The position numbers and the translations under genes were made by a program. The notes under the pieces were generated by a model, which made no database searches, was not told the origin of the DNA, and saw nothing but the letters and a program-made list of their open reading frames with translations. Below are positions 1 through 14,951 of a stretch of DNA of 64,000 nucleotides, in pieces. Numbering within the stretch: position 1 is the first letter of the stretch; every line of letters begins with the position of its first letter. The stretch is from Modestobacter lapidis (GTDB taxonomy: Bacteria; Actinomycetota; Actinomycetes; Mycobacteriales; Geodermatophilaceae), in contig JABAKE010000010.1 of assembly GCA_019779905.1 (NCBI GenBank), forward strand, positions 1-64,000, given 5' to 3'.

Positions 1-621
1 GTGGGTGGGGAGAAGGTGCAGGCGGCGATCGAGTCGATCGTGCAGGCCGACCGGCCCAAGGGCGATGACCGAACCCGCGCGCAGCAGCACGCCGACGCGC
101 TCGTCCAGCTGTGTGACAACCAGCTGGCGTCGGGGAACCTGCCGTTCCTGCGGACGGTGAAGCCGCATGTGGTCCTCAACCTCGACGTCGATGACTTCGC
201 CGACCCGGCCACCGGTGCCGGCGCTGCGGCCACCGGCTTCGGAGCGTGCATCTCCGCCGAGCGGGCCCGGTGGCTGGCCTGCGACGGCAGCATCTCCCGG
301 ATCGTGATGGGCCCGGAGGGGGTGCCGCTTGATCTGGGGCGCGATCACCGCGTGGTCACACCGGGGCTTCGCAAGGCGGTCGTGCGGCGGGACGGGACCT
401 GCGTGTTCGCCGGCTGTGGAGCACCGCACTGGTGGTGCGACGTGCACCATCTCCTGCACTGGCTGTTCGGCGGCGAGACCAACTTGGAGAACTCCGGCCT
501 CTTGTGCGAACGGCACCACACCAAGGTCCACCACGGGTTCCGGGTCGAACGACCACCCGACGGCCGATGGCGCACGTATCGCCCGGATGGATCCGAGATC
601 GTCATCGGCCCAAGGATCTAG
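1..621 (+). CDS. DUF222/HNH endonuclease domain protein, 3' part (cut by window edge)
   Basis: This is the C-terminal 206 residues of a protein whose reading frame is open from the first base, so the real start lies upstream. The last 80 residues carry an HNH nuclease signature: a Cys (CVFAGC), then WCDVHHLLHW with the paired histidines, an Asn-containing segment (GGETNLENS), and a final CERHHTKVH. In actinobacteria this layout is typical of the abundant DUF222-HNH family, often linked to mobile or repetitive elements. The DUF222 half is mostly outside the window. Metal-dependent DNA cleavage is known for HNH domains; the target here is unknown. The two following small genes are also nuclease- or zinc-ribbon-like, so this end of the window looks like an accessory patch. 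Confidence 0.85.
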   Translation: MGGEKVQAAIESIVQADRPKGDDRTRAQQHADALVQLCDNQLASGNLPFLRTVKPHVVLNLDVDDFADPATGAGAAATGFGACISAERARWLACDGSISRIVMGPEGVPLDLGRDHRVVTPGLRKAVVRRDGTCVFAGCGAPHWWCDVHHLLHWLFGGETNLENSGLLCERHHTKVHHGFRVERPPDGRWRTYRPDGSEIVIGPRI

Positions 622-803
622 CGACCTGCTCGCCGGGTGCCCGGCCGCCAATGCTCGCCCTGCGGCTGCCGCGCGGGCAGCGACCTTGGGTGTCCCTGAG
701 CGGCCCACTATGGGACAGGGGCGGGGGTGCGCGGCGCGGCCTCCTGCGCCGCTGCGACAGTCCGCTGACGGAGGCGACAGCGTCCGCGGCGCAGACTGGT
801 CTC

Positions 804-1367
804 GTGAAGCATGAGGCGTTGCGGCGGATCGCGGACCTGCTCGGGGAGCGCAATCGAATTGACGGCGAGATCGCCGCGCTTATCCAGCGACCGATGACGT
901 CCGGCCACCTGGGGGAGTGGATCGCTGGTGAGATCTTCGATATCGCACTCGAGAAGTCCGCGTCGGCGGCCGCGTTGGACGGCTACTTCCGCTCCGGTCC
1001 ACTCCAGCGGCGATCGGTCAACGTGAAGTGGTACCTGCGGCGAGAGGGCATCCTCGACCTGACGTCACCGGCGATGCCGGACGACTACCTCGTGATGACT
1101 GGTCCGGCTAGCGCGGCGATGAGTTCACATGGCGGAACGCGGCCATGGCGCATCGACAGCGTCTACCTCTTCGATGCCACGGGACTGCGGGACAACCTGC
1201 TCGCGCGCGGCAGACAGATTGGCACGGCGTCGAGCGTTCGCACCGAACTGTGGGCGCAAGCTGAGATTTATCCGAAGCCGGTCAACTTTCGGTGGGTCCT
1301 CACTGAAGACCAGGTTGAAGCGCTGAAGTCGTTCGCGCCGGCCGAGCCACCATCGCCTGCCCCATAG
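804..1367 (+). CDS. Small hypothetical protein with PD-(D/E)XK-like pattern
   Basis: The product is 187 residues starting at GTG 804 (VKHEALRRIADLLGERN). The frame is open further upstream, but that part overlaps the HNH gene out of frame and looks like noise. After an N-terminal helix rich in charged residues come GHLGEWIAGEIF, then an acidic position in LDGYF, then SVNVKWYLRREGI. The order Glu ... Asp ... (N/E)xK resembles the core of PD-(D/E)XK nuclease folds. That reading is inference from the pattern. Proteins of this type occur as unnamed hypotheticals in many bacteria. There is no clear Shine-Dalgarno sequence. Its 3' end overlaps the opposite-strand zinc-ribbon gene by 68 bp. Confidence 0.6.
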   Translation: MKHEALRRIADLLGERNRIDGEIAALIQRPMTSGHLGEWIAGEIFDIALEKSASAAALDGYFRSGPLQRRSVNVKWYLRREGILDLTSPAMPDDYLVMTGPASAAMSSHGGTRPWRIDSVYLFDATGLRDNLLARGRQIGTASSVRTELWAQAEIYPKPVNFRWVLTEDQVEALKSFAPAEPPSPAP

Positions 1368-1590
1368 CGAGCGGCGACGGGTCGGTCGACTCGGGCTGTC
1401 GCCTCCTTCGCCACGGCGGGGACTGCGTCGGTGACTTGGAGGTCAGGTGCCACTGCCCATGGCACAGGGGACAGAGGTAAGCGCCCGTCGGCGCCTTTCG
1501 TCGGCGTTCACGACTCCACCGCTGGATGGCCCTCAACGCGACCAGTGCAGCGGGTCGGGACGGATAACGCTTCTTGATGCAGCCCGGCAT
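1300..1590 (-). CDS. Small zinc-ribbon-like protein
   Basis: The gene encodes 96 residues from ATG 1590. The N-terminal half matches a common actinobacterial small-protein pattern: a basic segment (KKRYPSRPAALVALRAI) followed by a short zinc-ribbon-like motif CPLCHGQWHLTSK, with Cys40, Cys43 and His48 as likely metal ligands and Cys4 as a possible fourth. The C-terminal 40 residues are low-complexity and overlap the convergent gene ending at 1367, so they may be a weak extension. Function is unknown. Proteins of this shape usually lie near phage or integrated elements, which suits the accessory setting. An inverted repeat lies just upstream of its start. Confidence 0.55.
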   Translation of the reverse strand: MPGCIKKRYPSRPAALVALRAIQRWSRERRRKAPTGAYLCPLCHGQWHLTSKSPTQSPPWRRRRQPESTDPSPLAMGQAMVARPARTTSALQPGLQ

Positions 1591-1595
1591 CGCGG

Positions 1596-1611
1596 TGCAT
1601 CCCTCGATGCA
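1596..1611. promoter_or_regulatory. Inverted repeat upstream of zinc-ribbon gene
   Basis: TGCATC-CCTC-GATGCA is a perfect 6-bp inverted repeat 5 bp upstream of the minus-strand ATG at 1590. It could be an operator or a small mRNA hairpin that masks initiation. No known regulator motif is recognised. Confidence 0.3.
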
Positions 1612-4937
<3,326 letters not shown>

Positions 4938-5077
4938 GGTTCCCTCCGGGGTGCCGTCCTGTGCCTGGCCCCGGGAGTCCGGGGTGCGGGGCGATCGCCG
5001 TCGATCGGGGGTCAGCTTCCCGCATCGAGGGCCTCCGTGGCCAACCCCGGGCGCGTCGCGGGCCGTTCCGGCCCCCG

Positions 5078-5094
5078 TAGAGTGGCTGGTCGTG
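5078..5094 (+). promoter_or_regulatory. Leaderless-type promoter of the gatCAB unit
   Basis: TAGAGT at 5078-5083 lies 8 nt before a GTG at 5092 that opens a 19-codon frame ending in gatC's start codon. No good -35 is visible. Confidence 0.45.
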
Positions 5095-5151
5095 GAGCGC
5101 ACTGGAGACCGGTCCGACCGGCAGACGGAATGGGGTCCGAGCGCAGCATGA
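5092..5151 (+). CDS. 19-residue leaderless upstream ORF coupled to gatC
   Basis: GTG 5092 opens a 19-residue frame ([19 protein letters not shown]) whose TGA overlaps the gatC start codon as ATGA. gatC has no Shine-Dalgarno sequence of its own (upstream bases are GGTCCGAGCGCAGC). A plausible reading is that ribosomes load on a leaderless mRNA at 5092 and reinitiate at gatC. The peptide has no recognised function. This is inference from spacing; conservation would settle it. Confidence 0.4.
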   Translation: MERTGDRSDRQTEWGPSAA

Positions 5152-5447
5152 GCAACCTCTCCCGCACGGACGTCGAGCACCTGGCGCGGCTGGCCCGCCT
5201 GGCGGTGACCGACGAGGAGCTCGACGTCTTCGCCGGGCAGCTCGACGTCGTCCTCGGCGCCGTCGCCCGGGTCGGCGAGGCGGCCGTCGCCGACGTCCCC
5301 CCGACCTCGCACGTCGTTCCGCTGACCAACGTCTTCCGCCCGGACGTCGTCACGCCGAGCCTGCCCCGCGACCAGGTGCTGGCCGGCGCCCCGGCAGCCG
5401 AGGACGACCGGTTCCGCGTGCCGCGGATCCTGCAGGAGGAAGCGTGA
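5148..5447 (+). CDS. gatC: Asp-tRNA(Asn)/Glu-tRNA(Gln) amidotransferase subunit C
   Basis: GatC is the small stabilising subunit of the GatCAB amidotransferase, which turns misacylated Glu-tRNA(Gln) and Asp-tRNA(Asn) into Gln- and Asn-tRNA. The 99-residue product has the family's opening ([17 protein letters not shown]), the [10 protein letters not shown] helix and the C-terminal RVPRIL signature. ATG 5148 was chosen because it aligns with family starts and overlaps the stop of a short upstream frame. It is followed at once by gatA, with a 4-bp overlap. Confidence 0.95.
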   Translation: MSNLSRTDVEHLARLARLAVTDEELDVFAGQLDVVLGAVARVGEAAVADVPPTSHVVPLTNVFRPDVVTPSLPRDQVLAGAPAAEDDRFRVPRILQEEA

Positions 5448-6997
5448 GCACCCCCGGAGCGATGAGCACCGATCTGACGACGCTCGACGTCGCCGCTCTG
5501 CAGTCGGCGCTGTCGACCGGCGAGGTGAGCGCGGTGGAGGTCACCCGCGCCCACCTGGACCGGATCGCCGCCGACGACGCCCGGCTGGGCGCCTACCTGC
5601 ACGTCGATCCCGATGCCGCGCTGGCCGCGGCCGCCGAGGTGGACCGCGCGCGGGCCGCCGGCGGCGAGCTCGGCCCGCTGGCCGGCATCCCGGTCGCGCT
5701 CAAGGACGTGGTGGTCACCGAGGGCGTGCCCACCACCAGTGGCTCGAAGATCCTCGAGGGCTGGCGCCCGCCCTACGACGCCACCGTCGCCGGGCGGCTC
5801 AAGGCGGCCGGCACGGTGCTGCTGGGCAAGACCAACATGGACGAGTTCGCGATGGGCTCCTCCACCGAGAACTCCGCCTACCGCCCGACCCGCAACCCCT
5901 GGGACCTCGACCGGATCCCCGGCGGCTCCTCCGGTGGCTCCAGCGCGGCGGTCGCCGGGCACCTGGCGCCCTGGGCGATCGGCACCGACACCGGCGGCTC
6001 GATCCGCCAGCCGGCGGCGGTCACCGGGCTGGTCGGCCACAAGCCCACCTACGGCTCGGTCTCCCGGTACGGGCTGATCGCGTTCTCCTCCAGCCTCGAC
6101 CAGGCCGGCCCGATGGCCCGCACGGTGCTCGACGCGGCGCTGCTGCACGAGGCGATCGGCGGTCACGACCCGCGCGACTCGACCAGCATCGACGCGCCAC
6201 TTCCCGGGTTGGTCGCGGCGGCCCGCCAGGGCGCCCGCGGCGACCTGTCCGGGCTGAAGGTCGGCGTGGTCACCGAGCTCGGCGGCGACGGGCACCAGGA
6301 GGGCTACGGCGCCGGCGTGCTGGAGCGCGTCGCGGCGGCGGTCGCGCTGCTCACCGAGCTGGGGGCGGAGGTCCGGCCGGTGTCCTGCCCGTCCTTCGAC
6401 CTGGCGCTGGCGGCCTACTACCTCATCGCGCCCAGCGAGGCATCGTCCAACCTGGCCCGCTTCGACGGCGTCCGGTTCGGCCTGCGGGTCGGTGACGACG
6501 GCAGCGCCGACCTCGACGAGGTGATGGCGCTCACCCGGGAGCAGGGCTTCGGCCCGGAGGTCAAGCGGCGCATCATCCTGGGCACCTACGCGCTGTCCAG
6601 CGGCTACTACGAGGCCTACTACGGGCAGGCGCAGAAGGTGCGCACGCTGATCACGCGCGACTTCACGGCCGCCTACGGCGGTGCCGACGGCGGGGGTGTC
6701 GACGTGCTGGTCAGCCCCACCAGCCCGACGGTGGCCTGGCCGATCGGTGCCCGGGTCGACGACCCGATCGCCATGTACGCCGCCGACCTCTGCACCCTGC
6801 CGGCCAGCCTGGCCGGCGTGCCGGCCATCTCGGTGCCCTGCGGGCTGTCCGAGGGGCTGCCTGTCGGCCTGCAGGTGATGGCGCCCGCGCTGGCCGACGA
6901 CCGGTGCTACCGGGTCGCCGCCGCGCTGGAGGCCGCGCAGGACGCCGCCCGCGGCCACCGGTTGCTCGACGAGCTCCCCACTCCGGCCGCGGCATGA
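5444..6997 (+). CDS. gatA: Glu-tRNA(Gln) amidotransferase subunit A
   Basis: GatA is the amidase subunit that releases ammonia from glutamine for GatB. The 517-residue protein belongs to the amidase-signature family. The Lys-cisSer-Ser triad is visible as Lys87 ([10 protein letters not shown]), the GGSSGGS loop at about 160-166, and [11 protein letters not shown]. The GTG start at 5444 overlaps the gatC stop as GTGA; an in-frame ATG at 5462 is a less likely alternative. The unit lies in an operon with gatC and gatB, as in many actinobacteria that lack glutaminyl-tRNA synthetase. The gltX in this window then supplies the Glu-tRNA(Gln) substrate. Confidence 0.97.
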   Translation: MSTPGAMSTDLTTLDVAALQSALSTGEVSAVEVTRAHLDRIAADDARLGAYLHVDPDAALAAAAEVDRARAAGGELGPLAGIPVALKDVVVTEGVPTTSGSKILEGWRPPYDATVAGRLKAAGTVLLGKTNMDEFAMGSSTENSAYRPTRNPWDLDRIPGGSSGGSSAAVAGHLAPWAIGTDTGGSIRQPAAVTGLVGHKPTYGSVSRYGLIAFSSSLDQAGPMARTVLDAALLHEAIGGHDPRDSTSIDAPLPGLVAAARQGARGDLSGLKVGVVTELGGDGHQEGYGAGVLERVAAAVALLTELGAEVRPVSCPSFDLALAAYYLIAPSEASSNLARFDGVRFGLRVGDDGSADLDEVMALTREQGFGPEVKRRIILGTYALSSGYYEAYYGQAQKVRTLITRDFTAAYGGADGGGVDVLVSPTSPTVAWPIGARVDDPIAMYAADLCTLPASLAGVPAISVPCGLSEGLPVGLQVMAPALADDRCYRVAAALEAAQDAARGHRLLDELPTPAAA

Positions 6998-7203
6998 ACG
7001 GCGCGATGAAGGCCGCCTGGGGCCTCACCGTCTTCGTCATCGTCGCCGGCGCCGTCCTCTGGGCGGTCACCGGCCGGAACGTGTTCGCCGTCTTCATCGT
7101 CCTGGGCGTGCTCACCGGGGTCGGCGCATGGTTCACCGGCCGCATCGCCCCGCCGCCGTCGCGCCCCGGCCCGGACCCCACCTCGGAGGGACACACCCCG
7201 TGA
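6994..7203 (+). CDS. Small two-helix membrane protein between gatA and gatB
   Basis: The 69-residue product begins at ATG 6994, overlapping the gatA stop (ATGA), and ends overlapping the gatB start (GTGA). Two hydrophobic segments are visible, [19 protein letters not shown] and [17 protein letters not shown], joined by a short polar turn. The tail is proline-rich. Tight coupling on both sides implies co-translation with GatCAB, but a role in tRNA amidation is not known for such proteins. In mycobacteria the pfkA gene occupies this position, so the insertion is a lineage difference. No named family is recognised. Confidence 0.75.
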   Translation: MNGAMKAAWGLTVFVIVAGAVLWAVTGRNVFAVFIVLGVLTGVGAWFTGRIAPPPSRPGPDPTSEGHTP

Positions 7204-8702
7204 CGACTGATCGGCTCGTCGAGTTCGACGAGGTCACCACCCGCTACGAGCCGGTGATCGGGCTGGAGACCCACGTCGAGCTGGGCACCGCCTCGAAGAT
7301 GTTCTGCGGCTGCTCGACCACCTTCGGTGCGGAGCCCAACACCCAGACCTGCCCGGTCTGCCTCGGGTTGCCGGGCTCGCTGCCGGTGGCCAATGAGGCT
7401 GCAGTCGCCGCGACGATCCAGATCGGCCTGGCGCTGGGCTCGGAGATCGCGCCGTGGTGCCGCTTCGCGCGCAAGAACTACTTCTACCCCGACATCCCCA
7501 AGGGCTTCCAGACCAGCCAGTACGACGAGCCGCTGTGCGTCGGCGGGCACCTGGACGTCGAGGTCGACGGCGAGACGTACCGGGTGGAGATCGAGCGCGT
7601 GCACCTGGAGGAGGACACCGGCAAGAACCTGCACGTCGGTGGCGCCACCGGGCGCATCCACGGCGCCGACCACTCGCTGGTCGACTACAACCGCGCCGGC
7701 ATCCCGCTGGTCGAGATCGTCACCCGGCCCGTCCCGGGCGCCGGGGCCAGGGCCCCCGAGGTGGCCCGCGCCTACGTCACCGAGCTGCGCGAGATCGTCC
7801 AGGCCCTCGGCGTCTCCGACGTGCGGATGGAGCAGGGCAGCCTGCGCTGCGACGTCAACATCTCGCTCAACCCGGCCGGCGCCGCCGAGTGGGGCACCCG
7901 CACCGAGACGAAGAACGTGAACTCGCTGCGCTCGGTCGAGCGCGCGGTGCGTTACGAGATGCGCCGGCAGGCCGCCCGGCTGGACGACGGCGGGCGCATC
8001 GTGCAGGAGACCCGGCACTTCCACGAGGACACCGGCTCCACCTCCGCCGGGCGCAGCAAGGAGGAGGCCACCGACTACCGGTACTTCCCCGAGCCCGACC
8101 TGGTGCCGATCGCCGCCGATGCCGACTGGATTGCCGGGCTGAAGGCCGGGCTGCCCGAGCTGCCGGCCGCCCGCCGGTCCCGGCTGCAGCAGGAGTGGGG
8201 CATCTCCGGCAACGAGATGACCTGGCTGGCCAACGCCGGCGCCCTGGGCCTGGTGGAGGAGACCGTCGCCGCGGGGGCGAGCCCCACCGACGCCCGCAAG
8301 TGGTGGCTGGGTGACCTCGCCCGGCGCGCCAACGAGGCCGGCAGCGAGCTCGCCGAGCTGGCCGTGACCCCGGCGCAGGTCGCCGAGCTGGCCGGGTTGA
8401 TCGCCGAGGGCACGATCAACGACAAGCTGGCCCGGCAGGTGCTCGACCGGGTGCTCGCCGGCGAGGGCGACCCGGCGAAGGTCGTCGAGGCCCAGGGCCT
8501 GGCGGTGCTGGGCGAGTCCGACGAGCTGGTCGCCGCCGTCGAGGCGGCGATCGCCGGCGCCCCCGACGTGGTGGCGAAGGTGCAGAGCGGCAAGGTGCAG
8601 GCGCTCGGCGCGCTGGTCGGGGCGGTCATGAAGACGACGCGCGGCAAGGCCGACGCCGCCACGGTGCGCCGGATGCTGGAGGAGCGCGTCCACACGTCCT
8701 GA
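7200..8702 (+). CDS. gatB: Asp-tRNA(Asn)/Glu-tRNA(Gln) amidotransferase subunit B
   Basis: GatB activates the misacyl-tRNA and transfers the ammonia made by GatA. The 500-residue product shows [15 protein letters not shown] at its start, the zinc-site cysteines FCGCS and CPVCLGLPG, and the kinase-like core segments [14 protein letters not shown] and [12 protein letters not shown]. The C-terminal helical YqeY-like tail (residues 350-500) contacts tRNA in known structures. GTG 7200 was chosen because it overlaps the preceding stop and gives the family N-terminus. Two hairpin repeats follow the stop codon. Confidence 0.97.
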   Translation: MTTDRLVEFDEVTTRYEPVIGLETHVELGTASKMFCGCSTTFGAEPNTQTCPVCLGLPGSLPVANEAAVAATIQIGLALGSEIAPWCRFARKNYFYPDIPKGFQTSQYDEPLCVGGHLDVEVDGETYRVEIERVHLEEDTGKNLHVGGATGRIHGADHSLVDYNRAGIPLVEIVTRPVPGAGARAPEVARAYVTELREIVQALGVSDVRMEQGSLRCDVNISLNPAGAAEWGTRTETKNVNSLRSVERAVRYEMRRQAARLDDGGRIVQETRHFHEDTGSTSAGRSKEEATDYRYFPEPDLVPIAADADWIAGLKAGLPELPAARRSRLQQEWGISGNEMTWLANAGALGLVEETVAAGASPTDARKWWLGDLARRANEAGSELAELAVTPAQVAELAGLIAEGTINDKLARQVLDRVLAGEGDPAKVVEAQGLAVLGESDELVAAVEAAIAGAPDVVAKVQSGKVQALGALVGAVMKTTRGKADAATVRRMLEERVHTS

Positions 8703-8728
8703 GCCGACCGGCTCCTCCGACGCCCATC

Positions 8729-8780
8729 GGCCCCGTCGCAGGGGCCCGGCCCGAGCGGAGCGAGGACCGGGGGCGACGGT
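8729..8780 (-). repeat. Intergenic hairpin repeat (second member of a tandem pair)
   Basis: On the minus strand the outer stem is CCGTCGC/GCGACGG and the inside carries the CTCGCTCCGCTCGG core also seen at 28116-28176. It directly abuts the next repeat. Confidence 0.6.
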
Positions 8781-8841
8781 CAGGCCCCGCTGCAGGGACC
8801 CGCTACGAGCTTGCGAGTGGCGGGGGGCAGCGGGGTCCTTT
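8781..8841 (-). repeat. Intergenic hairpin repeat, type A
   Basis: Read on the minus strand it begins 2 nt after the stop codon of the sugar dehydrogenase: AAGGACC, stem CCCGCTGC/GCAGCGGG, and a conserved interior with CCCCCCGCC and CTCGCAAGCTCG. It could serve as a terminator between the convergent gatB and dehydrogenase genes. Confidence 0.7.
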
Positions 8842-8843
8842 CT

Positions 8844-10004
8844 CTACAGCGGGGAGTCGGCGTCCGAAGACGGCGGTAGCACCCGCAGCACCCGGTCGTC
8901 GTCGTCCGCCGGGGTGCCCGCGCCGTCCTCGTTGGACGTGGTGATCCACAGCGCCCCGGCCGGGTCGATCACCACGGTGCGCAGCCGGCCGTACTGGCCG
9001 GTGAGGAAGCCCTCGGGCTCCGCGACCGGGTCGCGCCGACCGTCGAGCTCGACCACCAGCACCTGCTCGCCGGTGCGCGCGCCGAGGAACACGTAGGGCC
9101 CGGAGACGGCGCAGCCACCCAGCCCCGCCTCGGCCTCGGGCACCTCCAGCACCGGCGACCGCCCGCCCGGGCCGTGGTCGCCGCCGGCGGCGAGGGCGTC
9201 GAACTCATCCGGGCCGGTGGCCAGGTCGTCGGTGGCGTACAGCTGCTCGTCGCCGCCCACGCAGAGGGCGGTGACGTCGGTGTGCCCGCGGGTGAACACC
9301 GGGCCGTCGCCGACCGGCTGGCCGAAGACGTCGATGGCCAGCACCTTGCCGGCCAGGGACGCCGGGTCGGCGGCGAGCGCCGGGTTCCCGGTGTCGCCGG
9401 TGCCCACGTACAGCGTCCCGTCGGGGCCGAACACCAGCCCCCCACCGTTGCGCACCTCGCCCCGGGGGATGCCGGTGAGCACCGGGTTCGGCGTGCCACC
9501 GAGCGGGAACCGGACCACCCGGTTGTCGGTCGGGGTGCTCAGGTAGGCGTAGAGCAGCCCGTCCTGGAGAAAGGTCGGCGAGAGGGCCAGCCCCAGCAGG
9601 CCGCCCTCGCCGGTGGTGTCCACCCCGGGCAGGGTCATCAGCTCGCGGGCGGGGGAGCGGTCGGGGAAGACCTGCAGCAGCCGGCCGGTCTCCCGTTCCC
9701 CGACCACCGCCGTCCCGTCGGGCAGCACGACCAGGCCGGTGGGGACGGTCAGGTCGGTGGCCACCACGTTGGGGTCGCCACCGGGCCCCGGGTTGCTGCC
9801 CGGCTCGGCCGGGTCGCCCGGCGCGGGCGCCGGTGCCGTGCCCGAGGGTGGGGCGACCTGGGGCGGTGGTCCCTCCGGGCGGTCGCGGAACGGTCCGGCG
9901 GGCTGGTAGCCGCTCGAGCATCCGGCGGCCAGCAGGCAGCCGGCCAGCGCCGGGGCCAGCCATGCCCGGCGCGCACCCGCCCGCCCCGTCGTCCGCCTGC
10001 CCAC
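8844..10004 (-). CDS. Lipoprotein PQQ-type sugar (sorbosone/glucose) dehydrogenase family protein
   Basis: The 386-residue protein begins with a basic N-terminus, a hydrophobic stretch and the lipobox LLAAGC, so it is exported and lipid-anchored. A proline/glycine-rich linker (about residues 25-80) precedes a six-bladed beta-propeller of the glucose/sorbosone dehydrogenase type, with repeats such as GLVVLPDGTAVVGERETGRL, GLLGLALSP and GGLVFGPDGTLYVGTGD. Family members oxidise sugars or sugar alcohols with PQQ; the substrate here cannot be read. GTG 10004 was preferred over GTG 10013 because a TACTGT box (10017-10012) lies 7 nt before it and the 10013 codon is inside that box. It diverges from the 2-hydroxyacid dehydrogenase. 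Confidence 0.8.
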   Translation of the reverse strand: MGRRTTGRAGARRAWLAPALAGCLLAAGCSSGYQPAGPFRDRPEGPPPQVAPPSGTAPAPAPGDPAEPGSNPGPGGDPNVVATDLTVPTGLVVLPDGTAVVGERETGRLLQVFPDRSPARELMTLPGVDTTGEGGLLGLALSPTFLQDGLLYAYLSTPTDNRVVRFPLGGTPNPVLTGIPRGEVRNGGGLVFGPDGTLYVGTGDTGNPALAADPASLAGKVLAIDVFGQPVGDGPVFTRGHTDVTALCVGGDEQLYATDDLATGPDEFDALAAGGDHGPGGRSPVLEVPEAEAGLGGCAVSGPYVFLGARTGEQVLVVELDGRRDPVAEPEGFLTGQYGRLRTVVIDPAGALWITTSNEDGAGTPADDDDRVLRVLPPSSDADSPL

Positions 10005-10050
10005 CCCGGCCACAGTACGTGCGGCCGGGCCCCTAGGGTCGGGACCCGTG
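10004..10050. promoter_or_regulatory. Back-to-back leaderless promoters
   Basis: Two TANNNT boxes face away from each other: TACTGT on the minus strand (10017-10012, 7 nt before GTG 10004) and TAGGGT on the plus strand (10034-10039, 8 nt before GTG 10048). Neither gene has a Shine-Dalgarno sequence. Confidence 0.5.
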
Positions 10051-11007
10051 CCCGAACCGCGGACGGCCCCGACCCTGGCCCTCAGCCCTGATCAGCAGCT
10101 GCACGTGCTGGTGCCGTCCGAGGCGTTCGCCGCGGCCGCGCGGGCCGTGTCCCCGCGCATCCGCGCGCACGTGGCCGACCCGCAGGCCGGTCCGGTGACC
10201 GGGCAGGCCGCGCAGGCCCAGGTCTGGGTGCCGCCGGGCCCCGGCGTGCCGGACAACGGCTTCCTGGAGAGCCTGCCGCAGCTGCGGCTGGTGCAGCTGG
10301 TCAGCGCCGGCGCCGACGCCCATGTCGGGCGGCTGCCCGAGGGCCTGCTGCTGTGCAACGCCCGCGGCGCGCACACCGCCGCCACCGCCGAGTGGGTGGT
10401 GGCGGCGACGCTCGCCGCCCAGCGCGGGCTGCCGTCCTTCGTCCGCGAGCAGGACGCCGGCCGGTGGTCCCAGGGGGTGCACGCCTCGCTGGTCGGGGCC
10501 CGGGTGCTCGTCGTCGGCGCCGGCGACATCGGGCGCGCGGTCGGGCGGATGCTGGGCGAGTTCGACGTCGAGCTGACCTACGTGGCCCGCACCCCGCGGA
10601 ACGGCGTCCACGGCGTCGACGAGCTGCCCGCCCTGCTGCCGCACGCCGACGTGGTCGTCCTGATCGTCCCGGTCACGGCGGAGACCAGGGGTCTGGTCGA
10701 TGCGGGCTTCCTCGCCGCGATGCCCGACGGCGCGCTGCTGGTCAACGCCGCCCGGGGGGTCGTCGTCGACACCGCCGCGCTGCTGGCCGAGCTGACCGCC
10801 GGCCGGCTGCGGGCCGCCCTGGACGTGACCGACCCCGAGCCGCTCCCCGAAGGGCACCCGCTGTGGTCGGCGCCCGGGCTGTTGCTCACCCCGCACGTCG
10901 GTGGCCTGGTGCCGCAGAGCGGCGACCGGGCCGTGCGGGCGGTCACCGACCAGCTGGCGCGGATCGTCGCCGGGGAGCCGCTGCGGAACGTGGTCGCCGA
11001 CTACTAG
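10048..11007 (+). CDS. D-2-hydroxyacid dehydrogenase family protein
   Basis: The 319-residue protein is a two-domain NAD(P)-dependent 2-hydroxyacid dehydrogenase. The Rossmann motif GAGDIG (in VLVVGAGDIGRAVG) lies in the middle. The catalytic Arg is in VNAARGVVVD, an acidic residue in VTDPEPLP, and the His in LTPHVGG. The N-terminal substrate domain is shorter and less conserved than in SerA, and no ACT domain is present. Such enzymes reduce 2-ketoacids such as glyoxylate, hydroxypyruvate or phenylpyruvate. The substrate cannot be assigned. A phosphoglycerate dehydrogenase role is unlikely because serA is at 25.3 kb. Confidence 0.85.
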   Translation: MPEPRTAPTLALSPDQQLHVLVPSEAFAAAARAVSPRIRAHVADPQAGPVTGQAAQAQVWVPPGPGVPDNGFLESLPQLRLVQLVSAGADAHVGRLPEGLLLCNARGAHTAATAEWVVAATLAAQRGLPSFVREQDAGRWSQGVHASLVGARVLVVGAGDIGRAVGRMLGEFDVELTYVARTPRNGVHGVDELPALLPHADVVVLIVPVTAETRGLVDAGFLAAMPDGALLVNAARGVVVDTAALLAELTAGRLRAALDVTDPEPLPEGHPLWSAPGLLLTPHVGGLVPQSGDRAVRAVTDQLARIVAGEPLRNVVADY

Positions 11008-11043
11008 AGAGCCTCACCTCTGGGGGCCTGTGGTGGCCGGGAT

Positions 11044-11097
11044 GGCCCCGTCCCGAGGCTCGTCCCGAGCTTGCGAGGGATGAGGAGGACGGGGTCC
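11044..11097 (-). repeat. Intergenic hairpin repeat, type B
   Basis: On the minus strand it starts at the base after the argG stop codon. The outer stem is CCCCGTCC/GGACGGGG; the interior carries CTCATCCC...GGGACGAG and CTCGCAAGCTCG. A likely terminator-type element for argG. Confidence 0.65.
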
Positions 11098-14822
<3,725 letters not shown>

Positions 14823-14831
14823 GCGCGACCA

Positions 14832-14865
14832 CCCCTGCCCGCCCGGACTCCCGGGCGGGCAGGGG
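14832..14865 (+). terminator. Terminator-like hairpin after ilvD
   Basis: A perfect 15-bp stem CCCCTGCCCGCCCGG / CCGGGCGGGCAGGGG with loop ACTC, 9 nt after the ilvD stop. It has no T-tract, as is common in high-GC actinobacteria. Confidence 0.75.
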
Positions 14866-14880
14866 CGCGCAGTGGGGCGC

Positions 14881-14901
14881 ACTCACCCCGGAGGGGTGAG
14901 T
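14881..14901 (+). promoter_or_regulatory. Second hairpin upstream of the GGDEF-EAL pair
   Basis: ACTCACCCC-GGA-GGGGTGAGT, a 9-bp stem with a 3-nt loop, 50 bp before the next start codon. It may be a second terminator, an operator, or a leader structure. Confidence 0.35.
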
Positions 14902-14951
14902 GCCGGGCGGGCACGCTGCTGCAGCGGCGCCGGGCCGCCGACAACCCAGCT

